A stretch of DNA of 64,000 nucleotides from Deltaproteobacteria bacterium (GCA_016183065.1 JACPFF010000015.1:1-64000); one strand, 5' to 3'; positions 9,266 to 18,000 are shown, counted from the first letter of the stretch. The notes: generated by a model not told the origin, from the sequence alone. Program-made: numbers and translations.

Positions 9266-10206
9266 TTCGTACCTCTCAAAACCCCGTCATTCTGGCGGAA
9301 GCCGGAATCCAGGTGTCAGCCCGACCCCGGACTTCGATGTGGGGTCGGGATGGATTGCGGCGCTCCGTCGTGCAATTACTGTTCATCGTGATCGCTGCGT
9401 GGTTGTGTGTGACAGCAGCCTTCGCACTGGAAGTCCCCAAAACACCCGATGGCTATGTCACTGACCGCGCACAGGTGCTTTCGCCGGGTGTTGAGCAACA
9501 ACTCGAGCGAGAGTTGCAACGATATGAAGCCGCCACGTCGAATCAGATTGTGGTGGCAACGTTTCCGAGTCTGGAAGAAGAGTCACTTGAGGATTTTTCG
9601 ATTCGTCTGACCGAGGCCTGGCGCGTGGGGCACGTCAAAAAGGATAATGGCGTCATGCTCCTGATCTTTCCGAACGACCGACAGCTGCGCATCGAAGTGG
9701 GCTATGGTCTGGAGGGCGTCTTGACCGATGCGCAGGCCGATCAGATCATTCGGACCGTCATCACCCCGCAGTTTCGGGAAGGACACTTTGATGCAGGGGT
9801 GGTGCGCGGTGTGCAGGCCATCACGGAAGTGATCGCTGGAGAGTTTTCGGCACAGACCGAAGGCGGTCACCGCACGATGTCCCCGGGTGATCTCGCGCAC
9901 CTCCGCGTGCAAGGACGGGTGTTGGCGCGACTGATCGGTGGATTGGTCATGGTCCTCTTCCTGCTCGATCTCATCCGGTACCTGCGGTATCGACGTTCGC
10001 ATGCCACGTATCGCGGTCGATACTCATTTTGGGGCTGGTGGTTTCGATTTGCGGTGCTCCTCTTTGTCCTGAACATGCTCTTTCGCGTGGTCTTTTATGC
10101 CCTCCTCGTTTCCCGTGGAGGGATGTATGGCGGACGGAGCGGTTTTGGCGGGTTCTCTGGCGGTGGCGGCAGTTTTGGCGGTGGCGGAGCGAGTGGACGA
10201 TGGTAA
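9262..10206 (+). CDS. TPM-domain (YgcG-type) membrane protein
   Basis: A 314-residue protein starting with ATGA overlapping the lemA stop. After a hydrophobic leader (VVQLLFIVIAAWLCVTAAFA) comes a TPM domain (PKTPDGYVTDRAQVLSPG through GYGLEGVLTDAQADQI), then a C-terminal membrane hairpin and a Gly/Ser tail (GGFSGGGGSFGGGGASGRW) typical of YgcG proteins. The role is unsettled; TPM domains have been linked to envelope stress and photosystem repair. Residues about 5-18 are encoded by a dispersed imperfect-palindromic repeat, so the N-terminus looks lengthened by an insertion. An ATG at 9337 would bypass it and still keep the signal segment. Confidence 0.88.
   Translation: MIRTSQNPVILAEAGIQVSARPRTSMWGRDGLRRSVVQLLFIVIAAWLCVTAAFALEVPKTPDGYVTDRAQVLSPGVEQQLERELQRYEAATSNQIVVATFPSLEEESLEDFSIRLTEAWRVGHVKKDNGVMLLIFPNDRQLRIEVGYGLEGVLTDAQADQIIRTVITPQFREGHFDAGVVRGVQAITEVIAGEFSAQTEGGHRTMSPGDLAHLRVQGRVLARLIGGLVMVLFLLDLIRYLRYRRSHATYRGRYSFWGWWFRFAVLLFVLNMLFRVVFYALLVSRGGMYGGRSGFGGFSGGGGSFGGGGASGRW
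9286..9313 (+). repeat. Dispersed imperfect-palindrome repeat at the start of the TPM gene
   Basis: The stretch around CATTCTGGCGGAAGCCGGAA resembles the common bacterial intergenic repeat that reads GTCATTCCCGCGAAAGCGGG and is usually mistranslated as PAKAGIQ. Here it reads in frame as NPVILAEAGIQV. The arms ATTCTGGC and GCCGGAAT pair with one mismatch. Confidence 0.6.
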
Positions 10207-10664
10207 TGATGCACATTGCACGAAGTCGCGATCCGTACCTCTTCCTCTCGCATGAAGAGAAAACACGGGTGGTGCAGGCGATTCAGGCGGCGGAAAGGGC
10301 CACGTCCGGTGAAATTCGTCTCCATCTGGAGCGGAAGATTCCCGGCGATCCTCTTGCGCACGCCAGATCGATCTTCGAACACATTGGCATGACGAAGACC
10401 GCAGCGCGCAATGGGGTGCTGATTCTGCTGGGCGTGGCGAGTCATCGTGTGGTCATTCTTGGGGATCAGGGGATTCATGAGTGTGTGCCGGAAAGATTCT
10501 GGGACAGCGTGATGGAGGCCATGATACGCCACTTCCAGCACGACGCCTTTGCCGATGGGCTTGTCGAGGGGATTGGGCTGATCGGTTCCAGACTGTGTGC
10601 GGTTTTTCCGTGCCAGCGTGATGACCTGAACGAACTTCCGGACGAGATCTCCTACTCCCGCTGA
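10206..10664 (+). CDS. Second TPM-domain protein, soluble form
   Basis: A 152-residue protein related to the C-terminal part of TPM-domain proteins: ERATSGEIRLHLERK, then ARNGVLILLGVASHRVVILGDQGIHE and a helical end. No membrane span. It starts in TAATG overlap with the previous stop; ATG codons at 10200 and 10209 are also in frame. The arrangement lemA, YgcG-like, second TPM gene is common and suggests joint function at the membrane. Its 3' end overlaps the end of the convergent transporter gene by 13 bases. Confidence 0.8.
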   Translation: MMHIARSRDPYLFLSHEEKTRVVQAIQAAERATSGEIRLHLERKIPGDPLAHARSIFEHIGMTKTAARNGVLILLGVASHRVVILGDQGIHECVPERFWDSVMEAMIRHFQHDAFADGLVEGIGLIGSRLCAVFPCQRDDLNELPDEISYSR

Positions 10665-11812
10665 TCGGTGGTGACCGTGCGCAGGGCGTGAGGGACCACG
10701 AGACGTTCGAGGAGCAGAAAGGCGTATTCCGCGGTGATGGCCAGGAATGCCAGGCTCGGGATGGTTTGAAACAGTCCGACACACGCAAGCAGTGGCGTGG
10801 CAAGCCGCCGCCGCCGCGCAACGAGAATACCGAGCGGGAGGCCGGCCACGAGGCTTGCGGCCAGGGCAATTCCCGTCAGCTGCAGATGCTCCAGCAGCAA
10901 GGTCGTCAGTTGTCGCCCCCGTCCGTCACGAAGATCCTGTGTGGTGTCGAGCAACCCTTCTTGGCGCAAAAAGCCGTGGACAATGTCTGCAAAGGCCTGT
11001 TGCTTGACGTCCGCGCGGGCGTTGAGCCGCTGCATGAGCCTATTATCGATGCGGTGCGCCATGGATGACAGGACCTGCCGGAGCTCCGGGAATTTCGCGA
11101 GCACTTCCTCGCGGATCAGTGGCACGGCCTGATACTCCGGAAAAAAATGCTGGTCGTCCTGCAAGAGGGTCAGATCAAACGTCATCAGTTTTCCATCGGT
11201 GGAGTAGGCATCGGTGATGTCAATGCGGCCGTCCGCAATGGCCACATAGGTGAGACCATGCTCCATGCCACGGATGGAGGCCGGCGCGAGCCGATACGCG
11301 CGGGCGAGTGCCGGCCATCCATCGTTGCGTTGCAGAAATTCGTGACTGAGCCCAAAACGGAGTGTGGGATGGCGGCGCAATTGGCTGATCGCTGCGAGAC
11401 CGAGTTTTTTGGAGAGTGCTGCAGGAAGAGCAAGAGCATACGTATTGTTAAATCCGAGCGGCGGACCCATGGTGAGCGCATAGCGATTGGAGAGTTCCTG
11501 CTGCATCGTCTCGAATGCGGGCTGTTCCGGGTGCTTCAAAATGACTTCCTGAATGGTCCCCGTATATTCAGGATAGAGATCGATGGCGCCGGTGCGGAGG
11601 GCTTCAAAACAGATTTGCGTGCCGCCCATGCCGAAATTACGGACGACCGTATGATGCGTATGTGCCTCAATCAGTTGGGCGTACATTTCGCCGAGGATGT
11701 AGCTTTCCGTGAAATTTTTGCCGCCCACCACGATGGTTCCCGCCGAGCCGAGTGACGGCCACCAACAGAGAGCGAGGACGCAGAGCAGGCCGAGGCGACG
11801 TCCGAGGTTCAT
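10652..11812 (-). CDS. Osmoprotectant ABC transporter: substrate-binding domain fused to a truncated permease
   Basis: A 386-residue protein. The signal peptide is followed by an OpuAC-type glycine betaine/choline/carnitine binding domain (VGGKNFTESYILGEMYAQLIEA, RTGAIDLYPEYTGT, GLTYVAIADGRIDITDAYSTDG). The C-terminal part starts like the OpuCB permease (HLQLTGIALAASLVAGLPLG, then LFQTIPSLAFLA) but ends about 30 residues later (AEYAFLLLERLVVPHALRT), where family members continue for roughly 130-150 more residues. No other frame continues the permease, so it looks shortened by deletion next to the convergent gene. The start overlaps the ATPase stop. Import activity is doubtful unless another permease is supplied. 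Confidence 0.8.
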   Translation of the reverse strand: MNLGRRLGLLCVLALCWWPSLGSAGTIVVGGKNFTESYILGEMYAQLIEAHTHHTVVRNFGMGGTQICFEALRTGAIDLYPEYTGTIQEVILKHPEQPAFETMQQELSNRYALTMGPPLGFNNTYALALPAALSKKLGLAAISQLRRHPTLRFGLSHEFLQRNDGWPALARAYRLAPASIRGMEHGLTYVAIADGRIDITDAYSTDGKLMTFDLTLLQDDQHFFPEYQAVPLIREEVLAKFPELRQVLSSMAHRIDNRLMQRLNARADVKQQAFADIVHGFLRQEGLLDTTQDLRDGRGRQLTTLLLEHLQLTGIALAASLVAGLPLGILVARRRRLATPLLACVGLFQTIPSLAFLAITAEYAFLLLERLVVPHALRTVTTDQRE

Positions 11813-12585
11813 GGTATCCCCCCCACAAAGGCCGAGACCGCGTCGTTTGCCGGACATGATTTCAACTCCTCCGCCGTCCCGACTTGGAGAAGTCGTCCCC
11901 GGTCCATGAACGCAATGCGGTCGCCCAGGAGAAACGCCTCCTGAATATCGTGCGTCACCAGGACGATCGTTTTTTTGAGCGAAAATTCGAGTGAGAGAAA
12001 TTCGTGTTGCAGTTGTGTGCGCAACACCGGATCGAATGCGCCAAAGGGCTCGTCCATGAGCAAGACCATGGGGTCGAACAGCAAAGCCCGCGCAATGCCG
12101 ATCCGTTGTGCTTCTCCGCCGGAGAGTTGGTGTGGATATTTGTCGCGCTGCAGTCTGGGATCGAGTCCAACAAGTTCCAGCAGCGTTTCGACCCGCGCGT
12201 CGATCTGCGCGCGAGACCACTGCGCGAATCGTGCGACAAGCCCGATATTCTCTGCGACGGTCAGGTGTGGAAAGAGGCCGACCTGCTGGATGACATACCC
12301 AATGCGGCGTCGCAGCGGAATCAGGTGGTCACGATCGAGCGGCACGTCATCCCACAGAATCTGTCCGCGAGTCGGTCGGATCAAGCCGTTCACCATTTTT
12401 AACAGGGTCGATTTCCCGCAACCGCTCCCTCCGATGAGGACAAGCGTCTCATGCGACTTGACCGTCAGGGAGATGTCGCTCAGCGCCTGCATTCCATTCG
12501 GATAGCGATGGGTGATCTGATCGAGCGTAATCACGTGCGGGGAGTGACACCTTGTTTTTGTGCAAATGGCAAGGTGGACTGTCAT
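11809..12585 (-). CDS. Osmoprotectant/quaternary-amine ABC transporter ATP-binding protein
   Basis: A 258-residue ABC ATPase of the ProV/OpuCA group. It has Walker A GGSGCGKSTLLK, a Q-loop in GYVIQQVGLFPH, signature LSGGEAQRIGIARAL, Walker B VLLMDEPFGAFDP and the H-loop in LVTHDIQEAF. It would energise uptake of betaine-type solutes with the downstream fused protein. The C-terminus lacks the tandem CBS domains of longer OpuCA proteins. An in-frame GTG at 12534 just before ITLDQITHRYPNG could be the true start, since the first 17 residues are unlike the family. Four-base coupling joins it to the next gene. Confidence 0.9.
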   Translation of the reverse strand: MTVHLAICTKTRCHSPHVITLDQITHRYPNGMQALSDISLTVKSHETLVLIGGSGCGKSTLLKMVNGLIRPTRGQILWDDVPLDRDHLIPLRRRIGYVIQQVGLFPHLTVAENIGLVARFAQWSRAQIDARVETLLELVGLDPRLQRDKYPHQLSGGEAQRIGIARALLFDPMVLLMDEPFGAFDPVLRTQLQHEFLSLEFSLKKTIVLVTHDIQEAFLLGDRIAFMDRGRLLQVGTAEELKSCPANDAVSAFVGGIP

Positions 12586-12608
12586 GGCCCCCTATGTCGT
12601 AGGGGCAG

Positions 12609-13124
12609 TTATTGTAATTCCCAATAGAGATCGAGACAGGTGTGCGTGGCTTCATCTCCGGTGAGGAAGCCTGCGCGGACTCGGTCGCCAATCTTGATCG
12701 ACGTTCGATTTCGCAAATAGCCTTTCACAATAGTGCAAACGCCGGGCATTTTGACGTCGATCTGATAGTAGGGCGTCTCAATTTCAATACCAGTACCTCC
12801 ACGTTCGACATAGGTGTAGGAGTAAATATAGCCCATGGGATTCTTGATGGCTTCCCACACCATCGGTTGGTGGCAGTCCGGGCAATCGGCACGCGGCGGG
12901 AGCCAGAGCGGTTCGTCCATCTTCACCGGACATTTGCGGTTCGTGCATTTGGTTGCCAGGAGTCTCCCCTCGGTGAGGCCCTGAAAGTAGGGTGTCAGCA
13001 GACCATAGGTATGAAGATGTTCGCCTTCCTCACCAAAGCGGGGCACATGGACCACCCAGGCATTCCCCTGTTGTGTGATTTTGGAACGCCTATTCGGTTT
13101 GAGGCCGGTTTTTTCCATAGTCAT
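12609..13124 (-). CDS. DUF35 zinc-ribbon/OB-fold protein, partner of the thiolase
   Basis: A 171-residue protein with an N-terminal rubredoxin-like zinc ribbon (CTNRKC ... CPDCHQP) and a C-terminal OB-fold (YSYTYVERGG to VKGYLRNRTSIKIGDRV). DUF35 proteins bind SCP2-type thiolases; in archaea they form a thiolase/HMG-CoA synthase complex and channel CoA intermediates. An AAGGAGAG ribosome-binding site decides for the ATG at 13124. The gene directly follows the thiolase gene, as expected for a stable complex. The N-terminus has about 35 extra residues before the usual start of the fold. Confidence 0.85.
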   Translation of the reverse strand: MTMEKTGLKPNRRSKITQQGNAWVVHVPRFGEEGEHLHTYGLLTPYFQGLTEGRLLATKCTNRKCPVKMDEPLWLPPRADCPDCHQPMVWEAIKNPMGYIYSYTYVERGGTGIEIETPYYQIDVKMPGVCTIVKGYLRNRTSIKIGDRVRAGFLTGDEATHTCLDLYWELQ

Positions 13125-13131
13125 TCTCTCC

Positions 13132-14532
13132 TTACCAACCCTTTTCCAAAATGGAACAGACCACATGACTTCCGACGCCGGCGTGTGAAATTGCCAAGCC
13201 CCGCCGCGGGTCCTTCACCTGCAGACTTTCCCAGTCGGCGGGCTTGGTCTTGCCATAGCGGGTCCACATGCGTGGATCGCCGTGGAAGCGGTCATACTCG
13301 CCACGGAGTTGCCAAAAGACTTCTGCGGCTTGAAAAATCCCGGTGGCGCCGACCGCATGCATGGTTCCGAGCAATCCGCCCGAGAGATTGGCCGGACACT
13401 TCCCCTGTTTGCCGCTCTTCGGGTTCTTCAGATAACACTCCCCGGAGGTGACATAGTCTTGTTCCCGCCCGTAGCGGGTGAGTCCCACGTCGCCGTAGGT
13501 CTGCAGATCTGAAATCGTAAACGCGTCGTGGGTCTCGATGAGATCGAGGTCTTCGATGGGATGGTTGATGCCAGCCATATGGTATGCCATGTAGGCGGCA
13601 AAGCGGGTGGCCCCGAAACTTTCGAAGCCGGGCCAGCGCCCATCGGCCTTTGCCATCTCTTGATAGAGCTCTTGGTAATCCTCAACCGTTTCATTCGGGA
13701 GGAGGAGTATTTTCATCGGGCGCCGATCGCCAGTCCGCAACGTGTGCGAACCCCCTGCGGTAGAGAGTCGTACCGGGTGGTCGGTGAGTTGATACGCCAG
13801 CGCTTCGCTGCAGAGGAGGACCGCACTGGAGCCAACACTCATGGCACAGCACTCGAGAAAGCGGAGCGGGTCGCAGACAATGTCACCCGTCAACACCTCG
13901 TCGATGGTGTGATTGCCGGGTTGTTGTGCAAACGGCGAACGACAGGCATAGCGCCGATTTTTGACGGCAATGGCGGCGCGAACCCTTTCATCGACCTTGT
14001 ACATCTCGCCGAAGCGACGGGCCATGGCCGCGTAGTAACTGGCATAGATCCGGGCGAGTCGCGTTTCGAAGTCTTTACAGGCGGCGGCCGCAATGTAGTA
14101 GTTGCCGGTCCAGGTCTCGACTTCGTCCATCCGTTCCCATCCAAGGACCAGCGTGCAATCGGCATAGCCACTGGCGACCGATTGGGCCCCAGCCAGGAGT
14201 GCGGAACCTCCCGTGGCGCCGCCGGTTTTGATGCCATAGTTCGGGAGCAGATCGAGTCCCAGATAGTCGTGGACCTTGGCCTCACACAGGAGCTGATCTT
14301 GAAAATGATCGGCGAACTCCCCATAGCTGCAAAAGTTGATCAATCCCTTTACCTCGAGCGGATCCCGCTTCAGGCGATTCTCTTCCAACAGCATCCGGAA
14401 CGCCATCATGCAGAGTTCTTCGAGTTTTTTTTCAGGATATCGTTTGCGAAAATCGGTTGTCCCGGCGGCGACCATGTAGACCGGACGGGTCCACTGCGGA
14501 ACGCGTAAATTCCCTTCCTGAAACTCGATCAT
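13132..14532 (-). CDS. SCP2-type thiolase (acyl-CoA acetyltransferase-like)
   Basis: A 466-residue thiolase-fold protein of the group that pairs with DUF35. Visible motifs are VYMVAAGTTDFRKRYPEKKLEEL at the N-terminus, the C-terminal ETHDAFTISDLQTYGDVGLTRYG (family: HDxFT...E.LGL), NLSGGLLGTMHAVGATG and AISHAGVGSHVVCSIL. The loop that normally carries the nucleophilic Cys reads KTGGATGGSALLAG with no Cys, and the second catalytic Cys position reads HAG. It may therefore use another residue, act non-canonically, or be a structural homologue. A GGAGG ribosome-binding site 7 bases upstream supports 14532. The likely pathway is acyl-CoA breakdown with the hydratase upstream. Confidence 0.8.
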   Translation of the reverse strand: MIEFQEGNLRVPQWTRPVYMVAAGTTDFRKRYPEKKLEELCMMAFRMLLEENRLKRDPLEVKGLINFCSYGEFADHFQDQLLCEAKVHDYLGLDLLPNYGIKTGGATGGSALLAGAQSVASGYADCTLVLGWERMDEVETWTGNYYIAAAACKDFETRLARIYASYYAAMARRFGEMYKVDERVRAAIAVKNRRYACRSPFAQQPGNHTIDEVLTGDIVCDPLRFLECCAMSVGSSAVLLCSEALAYQLTDHPVRLSTAGGSHTLRTGDRRPMKILLLPNETVEDYQELYQEMAKADGRWPGFESFGATRFAAYMAYHMAGINHPIEDLDLIETHDAFTISDLQTYGDVGLTRYGREQDYVTSGECYLKNPKSGKQGKCPANLSGGLLGTMHAVGATGIFQAAEVFWQLRGEYDRFHGDPRMWTRYGKTKPADWESLQVKDPRRGLAISHAGVGSHVVCSILEKGW

Positions 14533-14597
14533 GGGGACCCTCCGTGCTGTCCGTGATTGGAACGACTGGGCCGTCCTAACACACGCGAGAGGCGCGA

Positions 14598-15380
14598 TCA
14601 ACCATTTCGGTACCATTGTGGGGCCCGTTTTTCGAGAAAGGCGGAGAGACCCTCCTGCGCCTCGGGCGTCACACGGATCTCCGCGAGTTGTTCGATCATC
14701 TCATCAATGCGACGTTGTGGAATGGCCGGCGTATTGTGCAAGATCATCGCCTTGGAGGCGGCAATGGCTTCGGGACCACCGGACAGAATCTGCGCCGTGT
14801 ATTGTGCGATCGTCGCGTCGAGGTGTGAGGCAGGGACGACGGTATGCACCAGCCCTAACCGCTCCGCGGTGCGGGCGTCGACCCGTTCACTCGTGAGAAA
14901 ATAGCGGCGCGATTGCGAGGCGCCGATTTTCGGTATGACATAGGGCGCGACCACGGACGGGATGATCCCGAGGCGGACCTCGGCAAAGCCGAATTGCGTC
15001 TCCTCTGCGGCGACCACGATGTCGGCCGTGGCCACGAGCCCAGCACCTGCCCCAATCGCGGCGCCCTGCGCACGTATGAGGAGCGGCTTGGGAAAATGGG
15101 CCAGCGTGGCCATCAGTCTGGCGATCAATTGGGCGTCGGCCAGATTGGTCTCGTGGTCGAGTTGTTGTGCGCTCCGCATCCATTCGATATCTGCGCCTGC
15201 ACAGAACACCGGACCGTTGCCTTGCAACACCATTACGCGTACTGCAGGATTCTTTGCACACGCCGCAGTCAGCGCGGTGAGTTGCTGCACCAGGGCCTTG
15301 GAGAGGGCATTGCGCTTCTCCGGGCGATTGAGCGTCACCGTCGCAATGCACCGGTCGATCTCCATGTGCAAAAGGGTCAT
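14598..15380 (-). CDS. Enoyl-CoA hydratase/isomerase family protein
   Basis: A 260-residue crotonase-fold protein: TLNRPEKRNALSKALVQQL, oxyanion-hole segments GPVFCAGADIEWM and GAAIGAGAGLVATADI, the catalytic Glu region FGFAEVRLGIIPSVVAPYV, and a helical C-terminus. The sequence leans toward methylglutaconyl-CoA hydratase or short-chain enoyl-CoA hydratases, but the substrate is not decidable. It is the first gene of a minus-strand set with the thiolase and DUF35 genes, so a role in degradation of a fatty, branched-chain or aromatic acyl-CoA is likely. Confidence 0.9.
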   Translation of the reverse strand: MTLLHMEIDRCIATVTLNRPEKRNALSKALVQQLTALTAACAKNPAVRVMVLQGNGPVFCAGADIEWMRSAQQLDHETNLADAQLIARLMATLAHFPKPLLIRAQGAAIGAGAGLVATADIVVAAEETQFGFAEVRLGIIPSVVAPYVIPKIGASQSRRYFLTSERVDARTAERLGLVHTVVPASHLDATIAQYTAQILSGGPEAIAASKAMILHNTPAIPQRRIDEMIEQLAEIRVTPEAQEGLSAFLEKRAPQWYRNG

Positions 15381-15425
15381 GGGCCCGGTATCTACTGAGG
15401 GGATGCGCAGAAGAACAAGGAAAAA

Positions 15426-15590
15426 ATGACGAAAGAGACGACAATGATGCCGCGCCCGGCGTTGAGTGAGCGATTAATTCGGGCTGAGTCCGCAATGGAC
15501 ATTCAGCCGATGGATCGCCCGAGAGAAGTGTTCATCGTGCGCCGTCATGCGCGTCGTGAGCCCCTTGCTTTTCGCTCCAGAGTGCGTTAG
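15426..15590 (+). CDS. Possible small basic protein upstream of mnmA
   Basis: An open frame of 54 codons starting ATG with AAGGA five bases upstream, ending TAG twelve bases before the mnmA start. It begins MTKETTMMPRPALSERLI and ends in an Arg-rich tail (RRHARREPLAFRSRVR). No family is recognised and no membrane span is present. The good ribosome-binding site and tight spacing to mnmA argue for translation, perhaps as a leader peptide; it could equally be chance in GC-rich DNA. Confidence 0.3.
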   Translation: MTKETTMMPRPALSERLIRAESAMDIQPMDRPREVFIVRRHARREPLAFRSRVR

Positions 15591-15601
15591 GAGCCTCAGG
15601 T

Positions 15602-16702
15602 ATGCGAAAGGCACAGGGAGAAGGACGCCGCGTTGCTGTGGCCATGAGTGGTGGTGTGGATAGCTCCGTGGCGGCGGTGTTGCTTCGTGACGCGGGTTAT
15701 GACGTCGTGGGCGTCACCATGACGCTCTGGAGTTGCCATCGATCGGACCGGGCCCGGAAACAGACCTGCTGCTCGACGCTCGACGTCGAAGATGCCCGGG
15801 CGGTCTGTGAGCGCCTTGGCATCCCGCACGTGGTGGCGGATTTTCGGACCGAGTTTCGTGCGCAGGTCATTCAACCATTTGTTGAAGAGTACGCTCGCGC
15901 ACGGACACCCATTCCGTGCATTGGTTGTAACCAACACTTTAAATTTGATCGCTTATGGAGCCTGATGCAACAGGAATATGGGGCGGAATATCTGGCCACG
16001 GGGCATTACGCTCGCCGTGTTCCTACTGATGGCGACGGGGGACTGGTGATGCAGCGTGCGGCGGATCAGCGCAAAGATCAGACCTACTATCTCTTTATCA
16101 TGACGGCTGCTCAACTCACGCATACACTCTTTCCGCTCGGGACCTTGAAGAAAGAGGAAGTACGTGCGATTGCAGCCCGGCATGGGCTGGTCACGGCCGA
16201 GAAGCCGGAGAGCTTTGAGATCTGCTTTGTCCCGGACAATGATTATGCGGGATTTATCGAGGATTTTTTTCCGGAACACGCCGGCCATGCCGGTCCCCTC
16301 ATCAATGCCGCAGGGGAGGTCGTCGGACGGCATCGCGGGACGCATGCGTATACGATCGGACAGCGGCGTGGCATAGGCCAGGGTTTTGGCGAGCGCCGCT
16401 ATGTGACCGCGATCGATGCGACAGGAGGATCGGTCACGGTTGGACCGCGGGAGGCACTGGCACGAATGTCTTTGACCGCGTCCACCTTCAATTGGCTCAC
16501 CCCAGCCCCATCAGTGGGCACGGTGATGCAGGCGACGGCCAAGATTCGCGCTCAACATACACCCGCGGCGTGTACGGCCAGGGTCTGCGACACCGGGGAC
16601 ATTCAGGTCGAGTTTTGCGAACCGCAATATGCGGTGACGCCTGGGCAAGCGGTCGTTCTCTACGACCACGAGACCGTCCTTGGCGGTGGATGGATTGCAT
16701 AA
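15602..16702 (+). CDS. mnmA: tRNA-uridine 2-sulfurtransferase
   Basis: A 366-residue enzyme that installs the 2-thio group on U34 of tRNA-Lys, -Glu and -Gln. The ATP-pyrophosphatase P-loop AMSGGVDSSVAA is at residues 14-25. The two catalytic cysteines lie in CIGCNQHFKFD and SFEICFVPD. The C-terminal beta-barrel (YTIGQRRGIGQGFG onward) completes the fold, and the length is standard. The ATG at 15602 follows a GGAG site. It starts a run of RNA-related genes continuing with mtaB, rnc and era, most likely one transcript. Confidence 0.97.
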   Translation: MRKAQGEGRRVAVAMSGGVDSSVAAVLLRDAGYDVVGVTMTLWSCHRSDRARKQTCCSTLDVEDARAVCERLGIPHVVADFRTEFRAQVIQPFVEEYARARTPIPCIGCNQHFKFDRLWSLMQQEYGAEYLATGHYARRVPTDGDGGLVMQRAADQRKDQTYYLFIMTAAQLTHTLFPLGTLKKEEVRAIAARHGLVTAEKPESFEICFVPDNDYAGFIEDFFPEHAGHAGPLINAAGEVVGRHRGTHAYTIGQRRGIGQGFGERRYVTAIDATGGSVTVGPREALARMSLTASTFNWLTPAPSVGTVMQATAKIRAQHTPAACTARVCDTGDIQVEFCEPQYAVTPGQAVVLYDHETVLGGGWIA

Positions 16703-16710
16703 GTGTCCGT

Positions 16711-18000
16711 ATGAAACGTGTGGCGATTACGACACTCGGCTGTAAGGTGAACCAGTTCGATAGTGCGGTCCTTATGGCGGCATGTCAGCAGGCGGGGTGG
16801 GCCATTGTCCCATTTGAAACAGTGGCCGATGCCTACATCGTGAATACCTGTACCGTGACGCAGAGTGCGGATGCGCAATCGAGACACCTCTTGCGGCGCG
16901 CGCGGCGAACCAATCCGGAGGCCATGCTCATTGCCACGGGCTGTTATGCCCAGGTGGCACCGGACGAGCTTGCGACGCTGGAGGGTGTAACGCATGTGAT
17001 CGGAACGAGTCACCGGCAGCGGGTCATCGACGTCTTACAGGAGTGCTGGCAGGGACATCCGAAGGACGAGCCATCGACACACCGGGAGATTGCCGCACAG
17101 CAACACCGTGTCCGCCCTTACCTCAAAATCCAGGACGGATGCGATCTCCATTGCACGTACTGCATTATTCCTCGGGCGCGCGGACACCAGCGGAGTATTC
17201 CGGTGCAGGAAGTCCTGGCCCATCTGGCGGCCTATGCGGACGCCGGATATGAAGAGGTGGTTCTGACCGGCATCCACATCGGGACCTATGGCCGGGATCT
17301 CGATCCCCCCACATCGTTCACGGGATTACTGGAACAGATCGTGCGGGTTGCGCCCTTGCGTTTTGTCCGGATCAGCTCGCTCGACCCCCATGAAGTCACT
17401 CCGCAGATGATTGACCTCCTGGCCTCGTCGCCGCGGTTTGCCCCCCATCTTCATATTGCCATCCAGAGCGGGAGTGATGCCGTGTTGCGACGCATGGGGC
17501 GTCGATATCGGCGTCAGACGGTCGAGCGGGTGCTGCACGACCTTGCCACGGCAATGCCGCACGTTGCCATTGGGACGGATCTGATCGTCGGTTTTCCTGG
17601 CGAGACCGAGGGCGACTTTGCCGCCTCATGTGCGCTCATTGCCGATTCCCCGCTCACCTACGCCCATGTCTTCCCCTATTCGCCGCGGAGCGGGACACCC
17701 GCCACCCGTCTCGATACCGCACTGCCGCAGGGAGTCATTGCGATGCGGGCCGAACAGCTGCGAAGACTTGCACAGCGGCGGCGAAGGGACTATTATCGCG
17801 CGCAGATCGGGCGGGTGACCGAGGCAATTTCCGAACGACGGCGCGACCGTCGCACCGGGAAAATGCGCGCCATGACCCCCCACTATGTGCCGCTGCTGAT
17901 CGAATCGGCGCGGATGGGGCCTGGGCGAAGACCCGAGGGATATCTTCCCGTCCGGATTCTCGACGCGACTGCAGACGAGGTCTATGCCACATGGATATAA
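16711..18000 (+). CDS. mtaB: tRNA t6A37 methylthiotransferase
   Basis: A 429-residue radical-SAM enzyme that converts t6A37 to ms2t6A in ANN-decoding tRNAs. The N-terminal methylthiotransferase domain holds three cluster-binding Cys in TTLGCKVNQFDS, VNTCTVT and ATGCYAQ. The radical-SAM cluster motif is CDLHCTYCIIPRARG. The RIGFPGET-type motif reads IVGFPGETEGDF, and a short TRAM region ends the protein. MtaB is preferred over MiaB from the GCKVNQ form of the first motif and the absence of the MiaB GCMN. Its last 10 bases overlap the start of rnc. Confidence 0.94.
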   Translation: MKRVAITTLGCKVNQFDSAVLMAACQQAGWAIVPFETVADAYIVNTCTVTQSADAQSRHLLRRARRTNPEAMLIATGCYAQVAPDELATLEGVTHVIGTSHRQRVIDVLQECWQGHPKDEPSTHREIAAQQHRVRPYLKIQDGCDLHCTYCIIPRARGHQRSIPVQEVLAHLAAYADAGYEEVVLTGIHIGTYGRDLDPPTSFTGLLEQIVRVAPLRFVRISSLDPHEVTPQMIDLLASSPRFAPHLHIAIQSGSDAVLRRMGRRYRRQTVERVLHDLATAMPHVAIGTDLIVGFPGETEGDFAASCALIADSPLTYAHVFPYSPRSGTPATRLDTALPQGVIAMRAEQLRRLAQRRRRDYYRAQIGRVTEAISERRRDRRTGKMRAMTPHYVPLLIESARMGPGRRPEGYLPVRILDATADEVYATWI

